Positions 35,083 through 44,715 of a DNA stretch of 64,000 nt are shown here, in pieces. A model generated the notes under the pieces. That model saw only the letters and a list, made by a program, of their open reading frames with translations. It had not been told where the DNA came from and did no database searches. The first letter of the stretch is position 1. The number at the start of each line of letters is the position of its first letter. The position numbers and the translations under genes are program-made. The stretch covers positions 62,001-126,000 of the forward strand of contig NZ_JALKFZ020000001.1 in NCBI RefSeq assembly GCF_023243075.1, written 5' to 3'. This DNA is from Frankia sp. AiPa1 (GTDB lineage: Bacteria; Actinomycetota; Actinomycetes; Frankiales; Frankiaceae).

Positions 35083-36036
35083 GTGCAGGAGCAGCCGCGG
35101 CCCAGGGCGCAGCCGGAACGGGTAGTCCACCCGGGCGGCCCGCGACCACCAGCCCAGCAGAGCGGGGTGGAGCCGTCGGAGCCGTCCGACGAGCAGCCCG
35201 CACGACCGAAGGCGCACCATCGACCCGACCCCGCACAGCAGCCGGACCCGGCAGCATCGGCGGCGCGGCTCGCGGAGTTGACCGGCGCCGGACGGCACGA
35301 CATCGCGATCATGCTGGGTTCCGGTTGGCGCCCAGCGGCCGGCATCCTCGCGGACCAGGCGGACGAGGTCGTCGACATGAGGTTCGCGCAGCTCGGCGGC
35401 TTCCCGCTCGGCACGGCGACCGTTCCCGGGCATCAGCCGTCGGCCCGGTCGATGCGTTTCGGGGACCGCCGGATGCTCGTCTTCCTCGGCCGGGTGCATG
35501 CCTACGAGGGACACGAGCTGTCCCGGGTGGTGCACGCCGTCCGTCTGTCGTGCGCGGCCGGCGCCGGCACAGTCGTGCTGACGAACGCGGCGGGCGGCCT
35601 GCGCGCCGACATGCGTGTCGGCCAACCGGTGCTCATCTCCGACCATCTGAACCTCACCGGACGGTCCCCGCTGGTCGGGCCGAGGTTCGTCGACCTGACC
35701 GACGCCTACTCGCCGCGGCTGCGTGCGCTCGCCCGCGAGGTCGACGCGTCGCTCGCCGAAGGCGTCTACGCCGGCCTGCCCGGCCCGCAGTACGAGACGC
35801 CCGCGGAGATCCGCATGCTGCGCATGCTCGGCGCCGACCTGGTGGGCATGTCCACTGTGCATGAGACGATCGCCGCCCGCGCCGAGAGCGCGCAGGTGCT
35901 GGGCATCTCCCTGGTGACGAACCTGGCCGCCGGCATGACCGGCGCGGCGCTAAGCCACCAGGAGGTACTGGCCGCGGGCGCCGCGTCCGCCGAGCGCATG
36001 GGCCGTCTGCTCGCGGCCCTCGTCACTCGTCTCTGA
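35083..36036 (+). CDS. punA: purine-nucleoside phosphorylase (trimeric type)
   Basis: PNP splits inosine and guanosine with phosphate into base and (deoxy)ribose 1-phosphate. After about 50 Pro/Gln-rich residues, the 317-residue product shows [13 protein letters not shown] (phosphate loop), [14 protein letters not shown], the base-site region [11 protein letters not shown] and [33 protein letters not shown] is the trimeric-PNP signature. GTG 35083 fits the promoter position. The next gene, a phosphosugar mutase, would use the sugar phosphate it releases, and the deoD-pmmB order is as I recall it in mycobacteria. Confidence 0.94.
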   Translation: MQEQPRPRAQPERVVHPGGPRPPAQQSGVEPSEPSDEQPARPKAHHRPDPAQQPDPAASAARLAELTGAGRHDIAIMLGSGWRPAAGILADQADEVVDMRFAQLGGFPLGTATVPGHQPSARSMRFGDRRMLVFLGRVHAYEGHELSRVVHAVRLSCAAGAGTVVLTNAAGGLRADMRVGQPVLISDHLNLTGRSPLVGPRFVDLTDAYSPRLRALAREVDASLAEGVYAGLPGPQYETPAEIRMLRMLGADLVGMSTVHETIAARAESAQVLGISLVTNLAAGMTGAALSHQEVLAAGAASAERMGRLLAALVTRL

Positions 36037-36104
36037 GCGGCCCCTGCTGGTCTGACCGGTCCCCGCTGACCGGTTCGAGATGCCCGACCCGAGGATGTGA
36101 CGCC

Positions 36105-38207
36105 GTGTCACCACCAGCCGTGCCTCCAGGCGGTCCTCAGCCAGCCGCGCCTCGGCCGGAACCGCCTCGACCGGAACCGCCTCGACCAGGGCCGCTTCGA
36201 CCAGGGCCGCCGCAGCCAGGGCCGCCGCAGCCAGGGCCGCCGCAGCCACAGCTTCCGCGACCACTCCCCCGAACGCTTGCCGAGGCGGCTGACGCCTGGC
36301 TCGCCGCTGACCCCGATCCGCGGGACCGTCAGGAGCTACGCCGGCTGTCCGCCGCCGCCGGCACCGACCCGGCCGCGCGGGCCCGGTTGGCGGAAAGCCT
36401 TCGGGCGCCGCTGCGGTTCGGGACCGCCGGCCTGCGCGGCCCCCTACGGCCGGGACCCGCGGGCATGAACACCGCCGTCGTCCGCCGGGCCACCGCTGGC
36501 CTCGCCGCCTGGCTGCTCGACCAGACCACACAGGCCAGATCGGATGGCGTGCCGTCGGCCGGCGGCCGGGTGCCGTCGGTGGTGATCGGCTACGACGCCC
36601 GGCATCGCAGCGAGACGTTCGCGCTGGACGCCGCGCGGGTGGCGGCCGGGGCGGGACTGCGAGTGCTGGTCCTGCCCGAGGCGCTGCCGACCCCGGTGCT
36701 GGCCTTCGCCGTCCGACGACTGCGCGCCCATGCCGGCATCATGATCACGGCGAGCCACAACCCGGCCGGTGACAACGGGTACAAGGTCTACCTCGGCGGC
36801 GCCAGAACCGCGAGCGATCCGGGCTGGGGTGCACAGCTGGTCGCACCGGCCGACCAGGAGATCGAGCGTCGGATCGCGGATACCGGCCCGGCTGCGGCAA
36901 TCCCCCTCGCCGACACCTGGCAGCGCCTCGACCAGACGCTGGTCACGCAGTACGTCCGCGAGGCCGCGGCGACGGTCCTCACTCTGGTGGGCCCGACGCC
37001 GCCGCACGACTCCGCAGGCTTCATAGATTCAGCGGATCCCACGATTCCCGTCGACACCCGCACGGCAGGCACCCGGCCCGTCGGCGCCCCGGCCGCGGGC
37101 CCTGGGCCCACCGGCAACCAGCTCGGTCAGCGCGTCATCGTCTACACGCCGTTGCATGGTGTGGGCGGGCGGGTTCTGGCCGAGGTGTTCACGGCCGCAG
37201 GGCTCGCCGCGCCGGTCGTCGTCACCGAGCAGGCACGGCCCGATCCGGACTTTCCCACCGTCCGCTGGCCGAACCCCGAGGAACCGGGTGCCCTGGACCT
37301 GGCACTGGCCCTCGCCGAGCGGGTCGGCGCCGACCTGGTACTGGCCACCGATCCGGACGCGGACCGGTGCGCGGTCGCCGTTGGCGGCCGGCTGCTGACC
37401 GGTGACGAGGTCGGGCTGCTGCTGGCCGACCTCGTGCTGCGCAGCCGTCCCGGGCCGGTCGCGACGACGGTGGTCAGCTCCCGCGGCCTACGGGCGCTGG
37501 CCGACGCGCGGAGCGTCCCGCACCGGGAGACCCTCACCGGCTTCAAGTGGATCATGCGGGCAGATCCACGGCTGGTCTTCGGCTATGAGGAGGCGCTCGG
37601 CTACGCGCTCGCCCCGGACCTCGTCCGCGACAAGGACGGGATCACCGCGGCATTGGCCGTCGCCCTGCTCGCCATGACGGCGAGGGGCGGTGGACGAACC
37701 CTGACCGACCTCCTCGACGAGCTGGCCGCGCGGCTCGGCGTGCACGTCACGGCACAGCATTCGGCCCGCCTCGCCGACCCGGAGCGAATCGCCGCCGTCA
37801 TGCGCGGGCTACGCTCCAGCCCGCCGTCCGAACTCGCCGGCCTGACCGTGACCGGACAGCGCGACCTGCTCCATCCCGATCCATCCCCGGCCAGGGGCAC
37901 CACCGACAACATCGAGGCTCAGGGCACCGCCGATGGCGCCGTGCCCCAAGGCTCCGCTGACGGCACCGTGACCAAGCTGCCTCCCGCGGACGTCCTGATG
38001 CTGTTCCTCGACTCGGACCGGGTGATCTTCCGCCCAAGCGGGACCGAACCAAAGCTCAAGGCATACCTTGAGGTCATCGAGCCGGTACCGACCGCCGCGC
38101 TGGATGCCGTCGGCCCGGCCCGCGCGCGAGCACAGGCTCGTCTGACCGCGTTGACATCCGCCGTCGACGAGCTGCTGACCCGCCTGGACGATCCCCATCC
38201 CGCCTGA
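36105..38207 (+). CDS. pmmB: phosphoglucomutase/phosphomannomutase family protein (PmmB-like)
   Basis: The alpha-D-phosphohexomutase family moves phosphate between sugar C1 and C6, or C1 and C5 for pentoses. The 700-residue product has all four sites: phosphoserine in TASHNPAGDNGYKVY (about 215), metal loop DPDADRCAV (about 416), sugar loop GYEEALGYA (about 492) and phosphate site FRPSGTEPKLKAY (about 642). Next to pnp and nucleoside salvage genes, a phosphopentomutase role is likely. The first 65 residues are Pro-rich, encoded by a 15-nt minisatellite (about 36150-36245). GTG 36105 is used; a start inside the Pro region cannot be excluded. Confidence 0.92.
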   Translation: MSPPAVPPGGPQPAAPRPEPPRPEPPRPGPLRPGPPQPGPPQPGPPQPQLPRPLPRTLAEAADAWLAADPDPRDRQELRRLSAAAGTDPAARARLAESLRAPLRFGTAGLRGPLRPGPAGMNTAVVRRATAGLAAWLLDQTTQARSDGVPSAGGRVPSVVIGYDARHRSETFALDAARVAAGAGLRVLVLPEALPTPVLAFAVRRLRAHAGIMITASHNPAGDNGYKVYLGGARTASDPGWGAQLVAPADQEIERRIADTGPAAAIPLADTWQRLDQTLVTQYVREAAATVLTLVGPTPPHDSAGFIDSADPTIPVDTRTAGTRPVGAPAAGPGPTGNQLGQRVIVYTPLHGVGGRVLAEVFTAAGLAAPVVVTEQARPDPDFPTVRWPNPEEPGALDLALALAERVGADLVLATDPDADRCAVAVGGRLLTGDEVGLLLADLVLRSRPGPVATTVVSSRGLRALADARSVPHRETLTGFKWIMRADPRLVFGYEEALGYALAPDLVRDKDGITAALAVALLAMTARGGGRTLTDLLDELAARLGVHVTAQHSARLADPERIAAVMRGLRSSPPSELAGLTVTGQRDLLHPDPSPARGTTDNIEAQGTADGAVPQGSADGTVTKLPPADVLMLFLDSDRVIFRPSGTEPKLKAYLEVIEPVPTAALDAVGPARARAQARLTALTSAVDELLTRLDDPHPA
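36150..36245 (+). repeat. minisatellite of about 15 nt in the pmmB N-terminus
   Basis: Degenerate units such as ccggaaccgcctcga and gccgccgcagccagg are repeated in frame. They encode Pro-Arg-Pro-Glu/Gly-Pro-type pentads. The catalytic domain begins after the repeat. Confidence 0.85.
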
Positions 38208-38269
38208 CCAGCTGTGACGGACGGCAGACTCTGAACCGGCGTTCGCCGGGTGATATTCCACGCAGGTGG

Positions 38270-38506
38270 GTGGCCGACTTGCGCGAACAGATCACCTCGG
38301 GACGACTCGGCCCCAACGCCGCACTTCCGTCAACCGCGGAACTCGCCCAGCAGTACGGGGTCGCGTCCGAGACCGCGCGCCTCGCGATCACTCGACTCAA
38401 AGAGGAAGGGCTTGTCGTGGGTCGGGCAGGCGCAGGCGTGCACGCAGCGTCGCAGTTCTCCTGGACCTACCGTTTCCAGATCCCCGACTCCGGAGCCCAG
38501 GCATGA
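38270..38506 (+). CDS. minimal GntR-family DNA-binding protein
   Basis: The 78-residue product is essentially only a GntR-type winged helix: VADLREQITSGRLGPNAALP, STAELAQQYGVASETARLAI, LKEEGLVVGRAGAGVHA. No effector domain follows. The helix-turn-helix matches the family well, but GTG 38270 omits part of the first helix. The open frame upstream (RRSPGDIPRRW before the GTG) has no ATG, GTG or TTG that would include it, so an unusual start is possible. The stop overlaps the next gene by 4 nt (ATGA), so the regulator and the YdcF-like protein are probably made together. Confidence 0.72.
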   Translation: MADLREQITSGRLGPNAALPSTAELAQQYGVASETARLAITRLKEEGLVVGRAGAGVHAASQFSWTYRFQIPDSGAQA

Positions 38507-39186
38507 CCAGGCCCGTTGTCATCCCGAGTGGGCTGCGGAGCGCGGTAGAAGTGCTCTGGGATTACCACGACATGCATCATGAGCTCCGCCCGTCCGACGT
38601 GGGAGTGGGCCTGGGCAGCCATGACCTGGGTGTGGCCACGTGTGCGGCGGACCTTTACCAGCGCGAGATGTTCTCTCGGATCGTGTTCACCGGCGCGAAC
38701 GCACCCACGACGATTGTCCGCTTTCCGCGCGGTGAGGCCGTGCACTATCGCGAGCATGCACTTCTCCTCGGCGTGCCCGACGCAGCCATCCTCGTGGAGC
38801 CGACCGCGCGCAACACCGGCGAGAACATCACCCGCACCCGCGAGATGCTCGCCAGCCACGGCATCACCCCGAGAGCCATCACGCTGATCTCACGCCCATA
38901 TCAGCAGCGCCGTGCCTACGCCACCTGCCGGAAACTGTGGCCTGACGTCGACGTCCAGTGCGCATCGGAACCCATGAGCCTCGACGACTATGTCGCCAGC
39001 ATCGGCGACGCCGACCGGGTCATGGCAATGCTTGCCGGGGACACCCAACGCATCTGGCGCTACGCCGAGGCCGGCCATGCCATCCCCCAACCCGTCCCCG
39101 ACAACGTCCGGGCCGCATACCAGGTCCTTGTCTCCGGCGGGCACATCAGCCGGCTGCTCCCTGAGTCGACGACGGGCACCGGATGA
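38503..39186 (+). CDS. YdcF-family (DUF218) protein
   Basis: The 227-residue product has the DUF218 pattern: VGVGLGSHDLGVATCAADLY, an IVFTGAN strand, GEAVHYREHALLLGVP and the conserved LVEPTARNTGENITRTREML. LISRPYQQRRAYATC follows. YdcF-like proteins bind nucleotides such as S-adenosylmethionine, but their reactions are largely unknown. There is no membrane helix, unlike the envelope SanA/ElyC members, so it is probably cytosolic. It is coupled to the GntR gene by an ATGA overlap and converges with upp (27 nt between stops). The location within nucleoside-salvage genes suggests but does not prove a nucleotide-related role. Confidence 0.82.
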   Translation: MTRPVVIPSGLRSAVEVLWDYHDMHHELRPSDVGVGLGSHDLGVATCAADLYQREMFSRIVFTGANAPTTIVRFPRGEAVHYREHALLLGVPDAAILVEPTARNTGENITRTREMLASHGITPRAITLISRPYQQRRAYATCRKLWPDVDVQCASEPMSLDDYVASIGDADRVMAMLAGDTQRIWRYAEAGHAIPQPVPDNVRAAYQVLVSGGHISRLLPESTTGTG

Positions 39187-39213
39187 ACAGAGACATGGAG
39201 GTCCCGCTGGATT

Positions 39214-39852
39214 TCAGAAGATGCCGTAGATGCGGTCGCCGGCGTCGCCGAGGCCGGGGACGATGTAGGCGATGTCGTTGAGACGTTCGTCGACGGCGGC
39301 CACGACGACGGTGAGGTCGGTTGCCGCCTCGGCCGGCAGGCCGGACTCCAGCGCGGCCAGGCCCTCCGGCGCGGCGACCACCGCGACCACCGTGACGCCT
39401 CGCGCGCCGCGGTCGTGCAGCAGGCGCACGCAGTGCAGCGCCGAGCCGCCGGTCGCGAGCATCGGGTCGAGCAGCAGCACCGGGCGGCCGGCCAGGTCGG
39501 CGGGCACGGCCTCCAGGTAGACCGTCGGCTGGTGGGTGGTCTCGTCCCGGGACAGGCCCAGGAACGCCGTGTGGGCGTCGGGAAGGAGCGCGAGCGCGGC
39601 GGGCAGCATGCCGAGTCCCGCGCGCAGCACCGGCGCGACCACCGGCTCGGCGGCCACCCGCACGCCGGCCGTGGTGGCCAGCGGGGTCGTCACCGTCACC
39701 GGCATGGTGGGCAGCGTGCGGGTCGCCTCGTAGACGAGCATGGTGGCCAGCTCGTGCAGGGTCGGCCGGAAGCGGGCGCGGGACGTGCGCTCGTCGCGCA
39801 GGACAGCCAGCGACGAGGCCACCAGGGGATGGTCGACGACGTGCAGGTGCAC
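39214..39852 (-). CDS. upp: uracil phosphoribosyltransferase
   Basis: Upp makes UMP from uracil and PRPP. The 212-residue product has family regions VVDHPLVASSLAVLRDERTS, PVLRAGLGMLPA, the PRPP-binding loop LLLDPMLATGGSALHC and the C-terminal GDAGDRIYGIF. Length is standard. GTG 39852 follows GAGGAG at about 9 nt. It is divergent from deoC, with about 70 nt shared for both promoters. Confidence 0.96.
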   Translation of the reverse strand: MHLHVVDHPLVASSLAVLRDERTSRARFRPTLHELATMLVYEATRTLPTMPVTVTTPLATTAGVRVAAEPVVAPVLRAGLGMLPAALALLPDAHTAFLGLSRDETTHQPTVYLEAVPADLAGRPVLLLDPMLATGGSALHCVRLLHDRGARGVTVVAVVAAPEGLAALESGLPAEAATDLTVVVAAVDERLNDIAYIVPGLGDAGDRIYGIF

Positions 39853-39923
39853 GAACTGACTCCTCGGACACGAAGTGGGTCGGCGATTCCGGTCGGCGGT
39901 TCCCGTCGGTAATGATGCAACGT

Positions 39924-40685
39924 ATGACAGACGAGCCCGCCAGCCCCGACAGCGCCGCCCGGCCGGCCGAAGAGCCCGCAGGCGGGACCACGGCCGGTGG
40001 CCGGCGGCGTGCCGAGGTAGCCCGGCTCGTCGACCACACGCTGCTCGCCCCGGCGGCGACCGGCGAGGAGGTGCTCGCCCTGTGCGCCGAGGCGGCGAAG
40101 CTCGGCGTCGGCGCGGTGTGCGTGGCGCCGACGCATGTGTACCTGGCCGCGGCCAGCGCCCGCCGGGACGGACAGCCTGAGCAGCCGGCCTTCGCCGTCG
40201 CCTCGGTGGTCGGTTTTCCGCACGGCAACCACCTGACAGTGATCAAGGCGGAGGAAGCCCGCCGCGCCGTGGCGGACGGCGCCACCGAGATCGACATGGT
40301 GATCGACATCGCGAACGCGATGGACGAGAACTGGCGGGCGATCGAGACCGAGATCAGCGAGGTCCGGCTGTCCGTGCCGCCGCACGTGGTGCTCAAGGTG
40401 ATCCTGGAGACGGCGCTGCTGCCCGACGCGAACATCGTCGCCGCCTGTCGGGCGGCCGAGGCCGGCGGGGCGGAGTACGTCAAGACATCGACGGGTTTCC
40501 ATCCGGCCGGCGGGGCGAGCGTGCGGGCGGTGCGGTCGATGGCCGGTGCGGTCGGCGGACGGCTCGGGATCAAGGCGTCGGGCGGTATCCGGACCGCCGA
40601 GCAGGCCACCGCGATGCTCGAGGCCGGCGCGACCCGGCTCGGCCTGTCCGCCTCCGCCGACGTCCTCGCCGGCTTCCCCGCCTGA
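39924..40685 (+). CDS. deoC: deoxyribose-phosphate aldolase
   Basis: DeoC cleaves 2-deoxyribose 5-phosphate to acetaldehyde and glyceraldehyde 3-phosphate. The 253-residue product shows LVDHTLLAPAAT, AVCVAPTHVYLA, VVGFPHGNH, ATEIDMVIDIANAM, KVILETALL and the Schiff-base Lys in EYVKTSTGFHPAGGAS (about 185). GIKASGGIRTAEQA and RLGLSAS follow. ATG 39924 (MTDEP) and ATG 39912 (MMQRMTDEP) are both possible. With pnp, the mutase, deoA, cdd and add it completes catabolism of deoxynucleosides to central metabolism. Confidence 0.96.
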   Translation: MTDEPASPDSAARPAEEPAGGTTAGGRRRAEVARLVDHTLLAPAATGEEVLALCAEAAKLGVGAVCVAPTHVYLAAASARRDGQPEQPAFAVASVVGFPHGNHLTVIKAEEARRAVADGATEIDMVIDIANAMDENWRAIETEISEVRLSVPPHVVLKVILETALLPDANIVAACRAAEAGGAEYVKTSTGFHPAGGASVRAVRSMAGAVGGRLGIKASGGIRTAEQATAMLEAGATRLGLSASADVLAGFPA

Positions 40686-40780
40686 GCCGCCCGGCCTGCG
40701 CGGACCCGACTCGGTCGGCCGGCTCGCCCGCTCGGACCGACCTGGCGCCTTACCCGTGCCTGCGCCAATCCAGCACTCCA

Positions 40781-40801
40781 GCCCCGGCCGGGCGCCGGGG
40801 C
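40781..40801. terminator. hairpin between convergent deoC and tag
   Basis: gccccggc (40781-40788) and gccggggc (40794-40801) form an 8-bp GC stem with a 5-nt loop, close to the tag stop and 96 nt after deoC. It is a likely bidirectional terminator, without a U-run. Confidence 0.55.
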
Positions 40802-40806
40802 GGCAG

Positions 40807-41388
40807 TCATTCTGCCGCCACGCGGGGCACCCAGCAGGCGGCGAGGTGGTCGTCGACCAGGCCGCAGGACTGCATGAGTGCGTAGGCGGTGGTTGGGCCG
40901 ATGAAGACGAATCCGCAAGCCCGTAAGGCCTTCGTCAGGGCCACCGACGCCGGTGACGTCGCCGGGACGTCGGCGATCCGGCGAGGCCGGGGCGACGCGG
41001 GTGGCTGGTGGGCCCAGACCAGCTCGGCGAGCGGCGTCTGGAGACCGCACACAGCCCGCGCGTTGACGATGGTGGCCTCGATCTTGCGCCGGTTGCGGAC
41101 GATGCCGGCGTCGCCGAGAAGCCGCTCGACGTCCGGCGGCCCGTACTCGGCGACGACGGCCGGGTCGAAGCCGGCGAACGCGGCCCGGAACGCGGGCCGC
41201 TTGCGCAGGATCGTCAGCCAGGACAGGCCGGACTGGAACGCCTCGAGAGTGATCCGTTCGAACAGCCCCACCGTGTCCCGGACCGGCTGGCCCCACTCGC
41301 TGTCGTGGTACTCGACGTACTCCGCCGCGGACAACCCCCACGGGCAACGCGCCCGCCCATCCGCACCGACCACCGCGTCCTCGCTCAT
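40807..41388 (-). CDS. tag: DNA-3-methyladenine glycosylase I
   Basis: Tag excises 3-methyladenine from alkylated DNA. The 193-residue product has [20 protein letters not shown] with the N-terminal zinc-ligand region, the helix-hairpin part [20 protein letters not shown] with the base-recognition Glu, and [16 protein letters not shown]. The C-terminal [23 protein letters not shown] completes the zinc site. The ATG overlaps the add stop by 4 nt (ATGA), so a DNA-repair enzyme is translationally coupled to adenosine deaminase. Confidence 0.95.
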   Translation of the reverse strand: MSEDAVVGADGRARCPWGLSAAEYVEYHDSEWGQPVRDTVGLFERITLEAFQSGLSWLTILRKRPAFRAAFAGFDPAVVAEYGPPDVERLLGDAGIVRNRRKIEATIVNARAVCGLQTPLAELVWAHQPPASPRPRRIADVPATSPASVALTKALRACGFVFIGPTTAYALMQSCGLVDDHLAACWVPRVAAE

Positions 41389-42566
41389 CGGGCGTACTCC
41401 TCCTGGACGTAGGGCGCATAGCCCGGCTTGATGACGTGGTTGATGAGGTCGAGCCGCTCGTCGAACGGGAGGAACGCCGACTTCATCGCGTTGAGGGTCA
41501 ACCAGCGGATGTCGGGCCAGCCGTAGCCGTGGACCTCGGCGAGCGTCGCGAACTCACTCGACAGCGACACCCCGCTCATCAGCCGGTTGTCGGTGTTGAC
41601 CGTGACGCGGAAGTGCAACCGGCGCAGCAGCGCGATCGGGTGCCGCTCGATGCTCGCAGCGGCGCCCGTGTGCACGTTCGACGTCGGGCACATCTCCAGC
41701 GGCACGCGCACGTCGCGCAGGAAGTTGGCGAGATCGCCGAGGGTGGCGTGGCCGTCCGGGTCGACGGTGATGTCGTCGACGATGCGCACCCCGTGGCCGA
41801 GCCGGTCGGCGTTGCACCACTGCACCGCCTCCCAGATCGACGGCAGCCCGAACGCCTCACCGGCGTGGATCGTGAAGTGCCCGTTGGCCCGCTGGATGTA
41901 CTGGAACGCGTCCAGATGGCGGGTGGGCGGGTTGCCGGCCTCGGCGCCCGCGATGTCGAACCCGACGACACCGGCGCCGCGCCAGCGGATCGCCAGCTCC
42001 GCGATCTCCAGCGAGCGGGCCTGGTGGCGCATCGCCGTCAGCAGCGCGCGGATCCGCAGCCGCGTGCCCTGCGCACCGGCGCGGAACCCGTCGAGGACGG
42101 CCTCGATGACCGCGTCGAGCGACAGTCCCTGCTCGACGTGCAGCTCGGGGGCGAACCGCACCTCGGCGTAGACAACCCCGTCGGCGGCGAGATCCTCGGC
42201 GCACTCCCGGGCGACGCGACGGATCGCCTCCGGCGTCTGCATCACGGCGACCGTGTGCCGAAACGTCTCCAGATAGTTGACCAGCGAGCCGCTGTGCGCT
42301 CCCCCGCGGGCCCCGCCCCCCAGAAACCAGGTGCCCAGGGCCCGCACATCCGTGGTCGGCAGATCCTGATAGCCGAGCTCGTCGGCAAGCTCGACGACGG
42401 TGGACGGGCGCAGGCCACCGTCCAGATGGTCGTGCAACAGGACCTTCGGGACCCGCCGGATCTCCTCGACCCCGAGCGGCGGGGCGGTGACCGTTGTGCC
42501 CGCCGTCATCGCGCCGTCCGTCATAGTGCTGTTCGTCATCGCACTGGCCGCCGTCGTGCTCGTCAT
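41385..42566 (-). CDS. add: adenosine deaminase
   Basis: Add converts (deoxy)adenosine to (deoxy)inosine. The 393-residue enzyme has the zinc HxH in [33 protein letters not shown], the catalytic His region [18 protein letters not shown] and [12 protein letters not shown] in place of the common NTDDP. ATG 42566 follows GGAGGAG. The first 30 residues are Thr/Met/Ala-rich and repeat-like. It lies 173 nt after deoA, a gap with a duplicated 15-nt unit, and overlaps tag by 4 nt. Confidence 0.95.
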   Translation of the reverse strand: MTSTTAASAMTNSTMTDGAMTAGTTVTAPPLGVEEIRRVPKVLLHDHLDGGLRPSTVVELADELGYQDLPTTDVRALGTWFLGGGARGGAHSGSLVNYLETFRHTVAVMQTPEAIRRVARECAEDLAADGVVYAEVRFAPELHVEQGLSLDAVIEAVLDGFRAGAQGTRLRIRALLTAMRHQARSLEIAELAIRWRGAGVVGFDIAGAEAGNPPTRHLDAFQYIQRANGHFTIHAGEAFGLPSIWEAVQWCNADRLGHGVRIVDDITVDPDGHATLGDLANFLRDVRVPLEMCPTSNVHTGAAASIERHPIALLRRLHFRVTVNTDNRLMSGVSLSSEFATLAEVHGYGWPDIRWLTLNAMKSAFLPFDERLDLINHVIKPGYAPYVQEEYAR

Positions 42567-42645
42567 CGTCTCCTCCATGTCCAGCCCGACGGTAGGCCAC
42601 GGGTCCGACAGAATCCGACCGGCCGCGCGGCACCGCGGCGGGATG

Positions 42646-42675
42646 ACGCGGACGTCGGTGATGCGGACGTCGGTG
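42646..42675. repeat. tandem 15-nt repeat between deoA and add
   Basis: Two 15-nt units differing by one base (acgcggacgtcggtg, atgcggacgtcggtg), followed by the start of a third, lie in the deoA-add gap. Confidence 0.8.
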
Positions 42676-42739
42676 ATGCGGCCCGGCGCGACCGAGGGCT
42701 GCTGCCAGACACTCGAACCGCGACAGCGGATGCCCGCGG

Positions 42740-44038
42740 TCAGGCGCGGACCCGTTCGAGGACGAGCGGGCTCGCCGGTGACGGCTGCGCCGTGATGGTG
42801 ACGGCATCGGCGAGGGCGGCGCGCGCCCGCTCGAGGGTCGCCGGGTTGTCGGTGTGCAGCTCGAGCAACGGCTCGCCGGCCGTGACCGGATCGCCGATGC
42901 CGGCGTGCCACCGGACCCCGGCGACCGGGGAGACCGGATCCTCCTTGCGGGCCCGCCCGGCACCGAGCCGCCAAGCGGCGACTCCGACCGCCCGCGCGTC
43001 GAGCCGGCTCAGGTAGCCGCTGGCCGGCGCGGGCACGACCGCCACCGTGGACGCGCGTGGCAGGGGCGCGTCCGGGTCGCCGTCCTGCGCCGCGACCATC
43101 GCCCGCCAGACCGGGTAGGCCGCCCCGGACGCGAGCACCAGCGCAGGATCAACCATGCCCGACGGGTCGGGCCCATCGGCGAGTTCGATCATCATCCGGG
43201 CCAGGGCGACAGTGACCTCGATCAGGTCCGCGGGACCGCCGCCGCGCAGGGTCTCGACCGACTCGGCGACCTCGAGGCCGTTGCCCGCCGCGCGCCCCAG
43301 GGGGGCGTCCATGGCCGTGAGCAGGGCCTCGGTCCGCACACCGGCCGCGGCTCCGAGGCCGGCCATGGTGCGCGCGAGCAGGCGGGCGTCGTCCACCGAC
43401 GGCAGGAACGCACCGGCGCCGACCTTGACGTCGAGCACCAGTGCCGACGTCCCCTCGGCAATCTTCTTGCTCATGATGGAGGACGCGATCAGCGGGATCG
43501 ACTCGACGGTTCCGGTAACGTCCCGCAACGCGTACAGACGACGGTCGGCCGGGACAAGCCCACTGCCGGCGGCGCAGATCACAGCGCCGATGTCGGCGAG
43601 CTGGCGTCGCATCCGCCCGGGCGGCAGCTCCGCGCGCCAGCCGGGAATCGATTCCATCTTGTCCAGCGTGCCGCCGGTGTGACCAAGGCCGCGACCGGAC
43701 AACTGCGGGACGGCGACGCCGCAGGCCGCCACGAGCGGCGTCAGAACGAGCGAGACCTTGTCACCGACCCCGCCGGTGGAATGCTTGTCGACGGTGGGCC
43801 GCCCGATCCCGGCGAGATCGAGCCGCTCGCCACTATTGATCATTGCGGCGGTCCAGCGGTGCAGCTCGTCCGGGGCCATCCCGCGCCACACGACCGCCAT
43901 CAGGTAGGCGGCCATCTGCTCCTCGGCGACCCGGCCGTGGGTATAGGCGTCGATCAGCCAGTCCACGGCGGCGCCCGGCAGCGAGCCTCCGTCCCGTTTG
44001 GCCCGGATCAGATCGACGACGTCGAAGTCGGCGCTCAT
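42740..44038 (-). CDS. deoA: thymidine phosphorylase
   Basis: DeoA phosphorolyses thymidine or deoxyuridine to base and deoxyribose 1-phosphate. The 432-residue product has [28 protein letters not shown] (phosphate site), [39 protein letters not shown] and a C-terminal alpha/beta domain with [11 protein letters not shown] 44038 overlaps the cdd stop by 4 nt (ATGA), so the two are translationally coupled. Confidence 0.96.
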   Translation of the reverse strand: MSADFDVVDLIRAKRDGGSLPGAAVDWLIDAYTHGRVAEEQMAAYLMAVVWRGMAPDELHRWTAAMINSGERLDLAGIGRPTVDKHSTGGVGDKVSLVLTPLVAACGVAVPQLSGRGLGHTGGTLDKMESIPGWRAELPPGRMRRQLADIGAVICAAGSGLVPADRRLYALRDVTGTVESIPLIASSIMSKKIAEGTSALVLDVKVGAGAFLPSVDDARLLARTMAGLGAAAGVRTEALLTAMDAPLGRAAGNGLEVAESVETLRGGGPADLIEVTVALARMMIELADGPDPSGMVDPALVLASGAAYPVWRAMVAAQDGDPDAPLPRASTVAVVPAPASGYLSRLDARAVGVAAWRLGAGRARKEDPVSPVAGVRWHAGIGDPVTAGEPLLELHTDNPATLERARAALADAVTITAQPSPASPLVLERVRA

Positions 44039-44484
44039 GGTCGCCGAACAGCCGAATCCGGCAGGCTGGCGGGGCCAAAGGCGCCGGGCAGCAGCTCAGC
44101 CAGTCGGCGCACCCCGTCCGCGGTGGCGATCAGCAGCTCCGCGCCGCCGTGCTCGTAGAGCACCTGTCGGCAGCGGCCGCAGGGCGCGAGCGGGCGGCCG
44201 GACACGTCCACGCAGGCCAGCGCCGCCAGCCGGCCGCCGCCCCCCGCGCACAGCGCGGCGACGACCCCGCATTCGGCGCACAGCGTGAGACCGTAGGAGG
44301 CGTTCTCGACGTTGCAGCCGGTGACGATCCAGGGATCCCCAGAGGGGGGATCATCCGCCCGGCCGGTCGTCCCATCGGCCACCAGCGCCGCAGCGCCGAC
44401 CCGCAGGCCGGAATAGGGCGCATAGGCATGCTCGGCGACGCGTCTCGCGGCGTCCCGCAGCCGCTCCCACATCTGGTCGTCCAC
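44035..44484 (-). CDS. cdd: cytidine deaminase
   Basis: Cdd deaminates (deoxy)cytidine to (deoxy)uridine. The 149-residue product shows the tetrameric-type zinc site CAECGVVAAL and PCGRCRQVL (three Cys ligands plus catalytic Glu), with AYAPYSGLRVGAAAL and TGCNVENASYGLTLC. An insert of about 14 residues (DGTTGRADDPPSGD) lies in the loop after the first strand. GTG 44484 is preferred; ATG 44502 is 18 nt upstream. It heads the run cdd-deoA-add-tag and is divergent from a kinase gene. Confidence 0.94.
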   Translation of the reverse strand: MDDQMWERLRDAARRVAEHAYAPYSGLRVGAAALVADGTTGRADDPPSGDPWIVTGCNVENASYGLTLCAECGVVAALCAGGGGRLAALACVDVSGRPLAPCGRCRQVLYEHGGAELLIATADGVRRLAELLPGAFGPASLPDSAVRRP

Positions 44485-44715
44485 AGCCCACCCCCATTCC
44501 ATGCCTGATGAGATGCCGTGCCCCGCACCATCCTGACGCGTCCCGGCCGGTGCGTGCGCGTCCGCGGCAGGGATGGCGCGAACACGCCAGGATCCGTCCG
44601 TCCGCCGCCGTGGCCGCGATCTGGCCGCGGACAGCCACCCTGCCCCACCGTCGCGGACCACCCACGATGTGATCCCATGGACGCGAGCCTCACTGGCGAC
44701 CGGAAGGACGAAGGG

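Noticed and set aside
41436..43016. Plus-strand frame of about 526 codons opposite add
   Set aside because: Antisense to add, which has all catalytic motifs.
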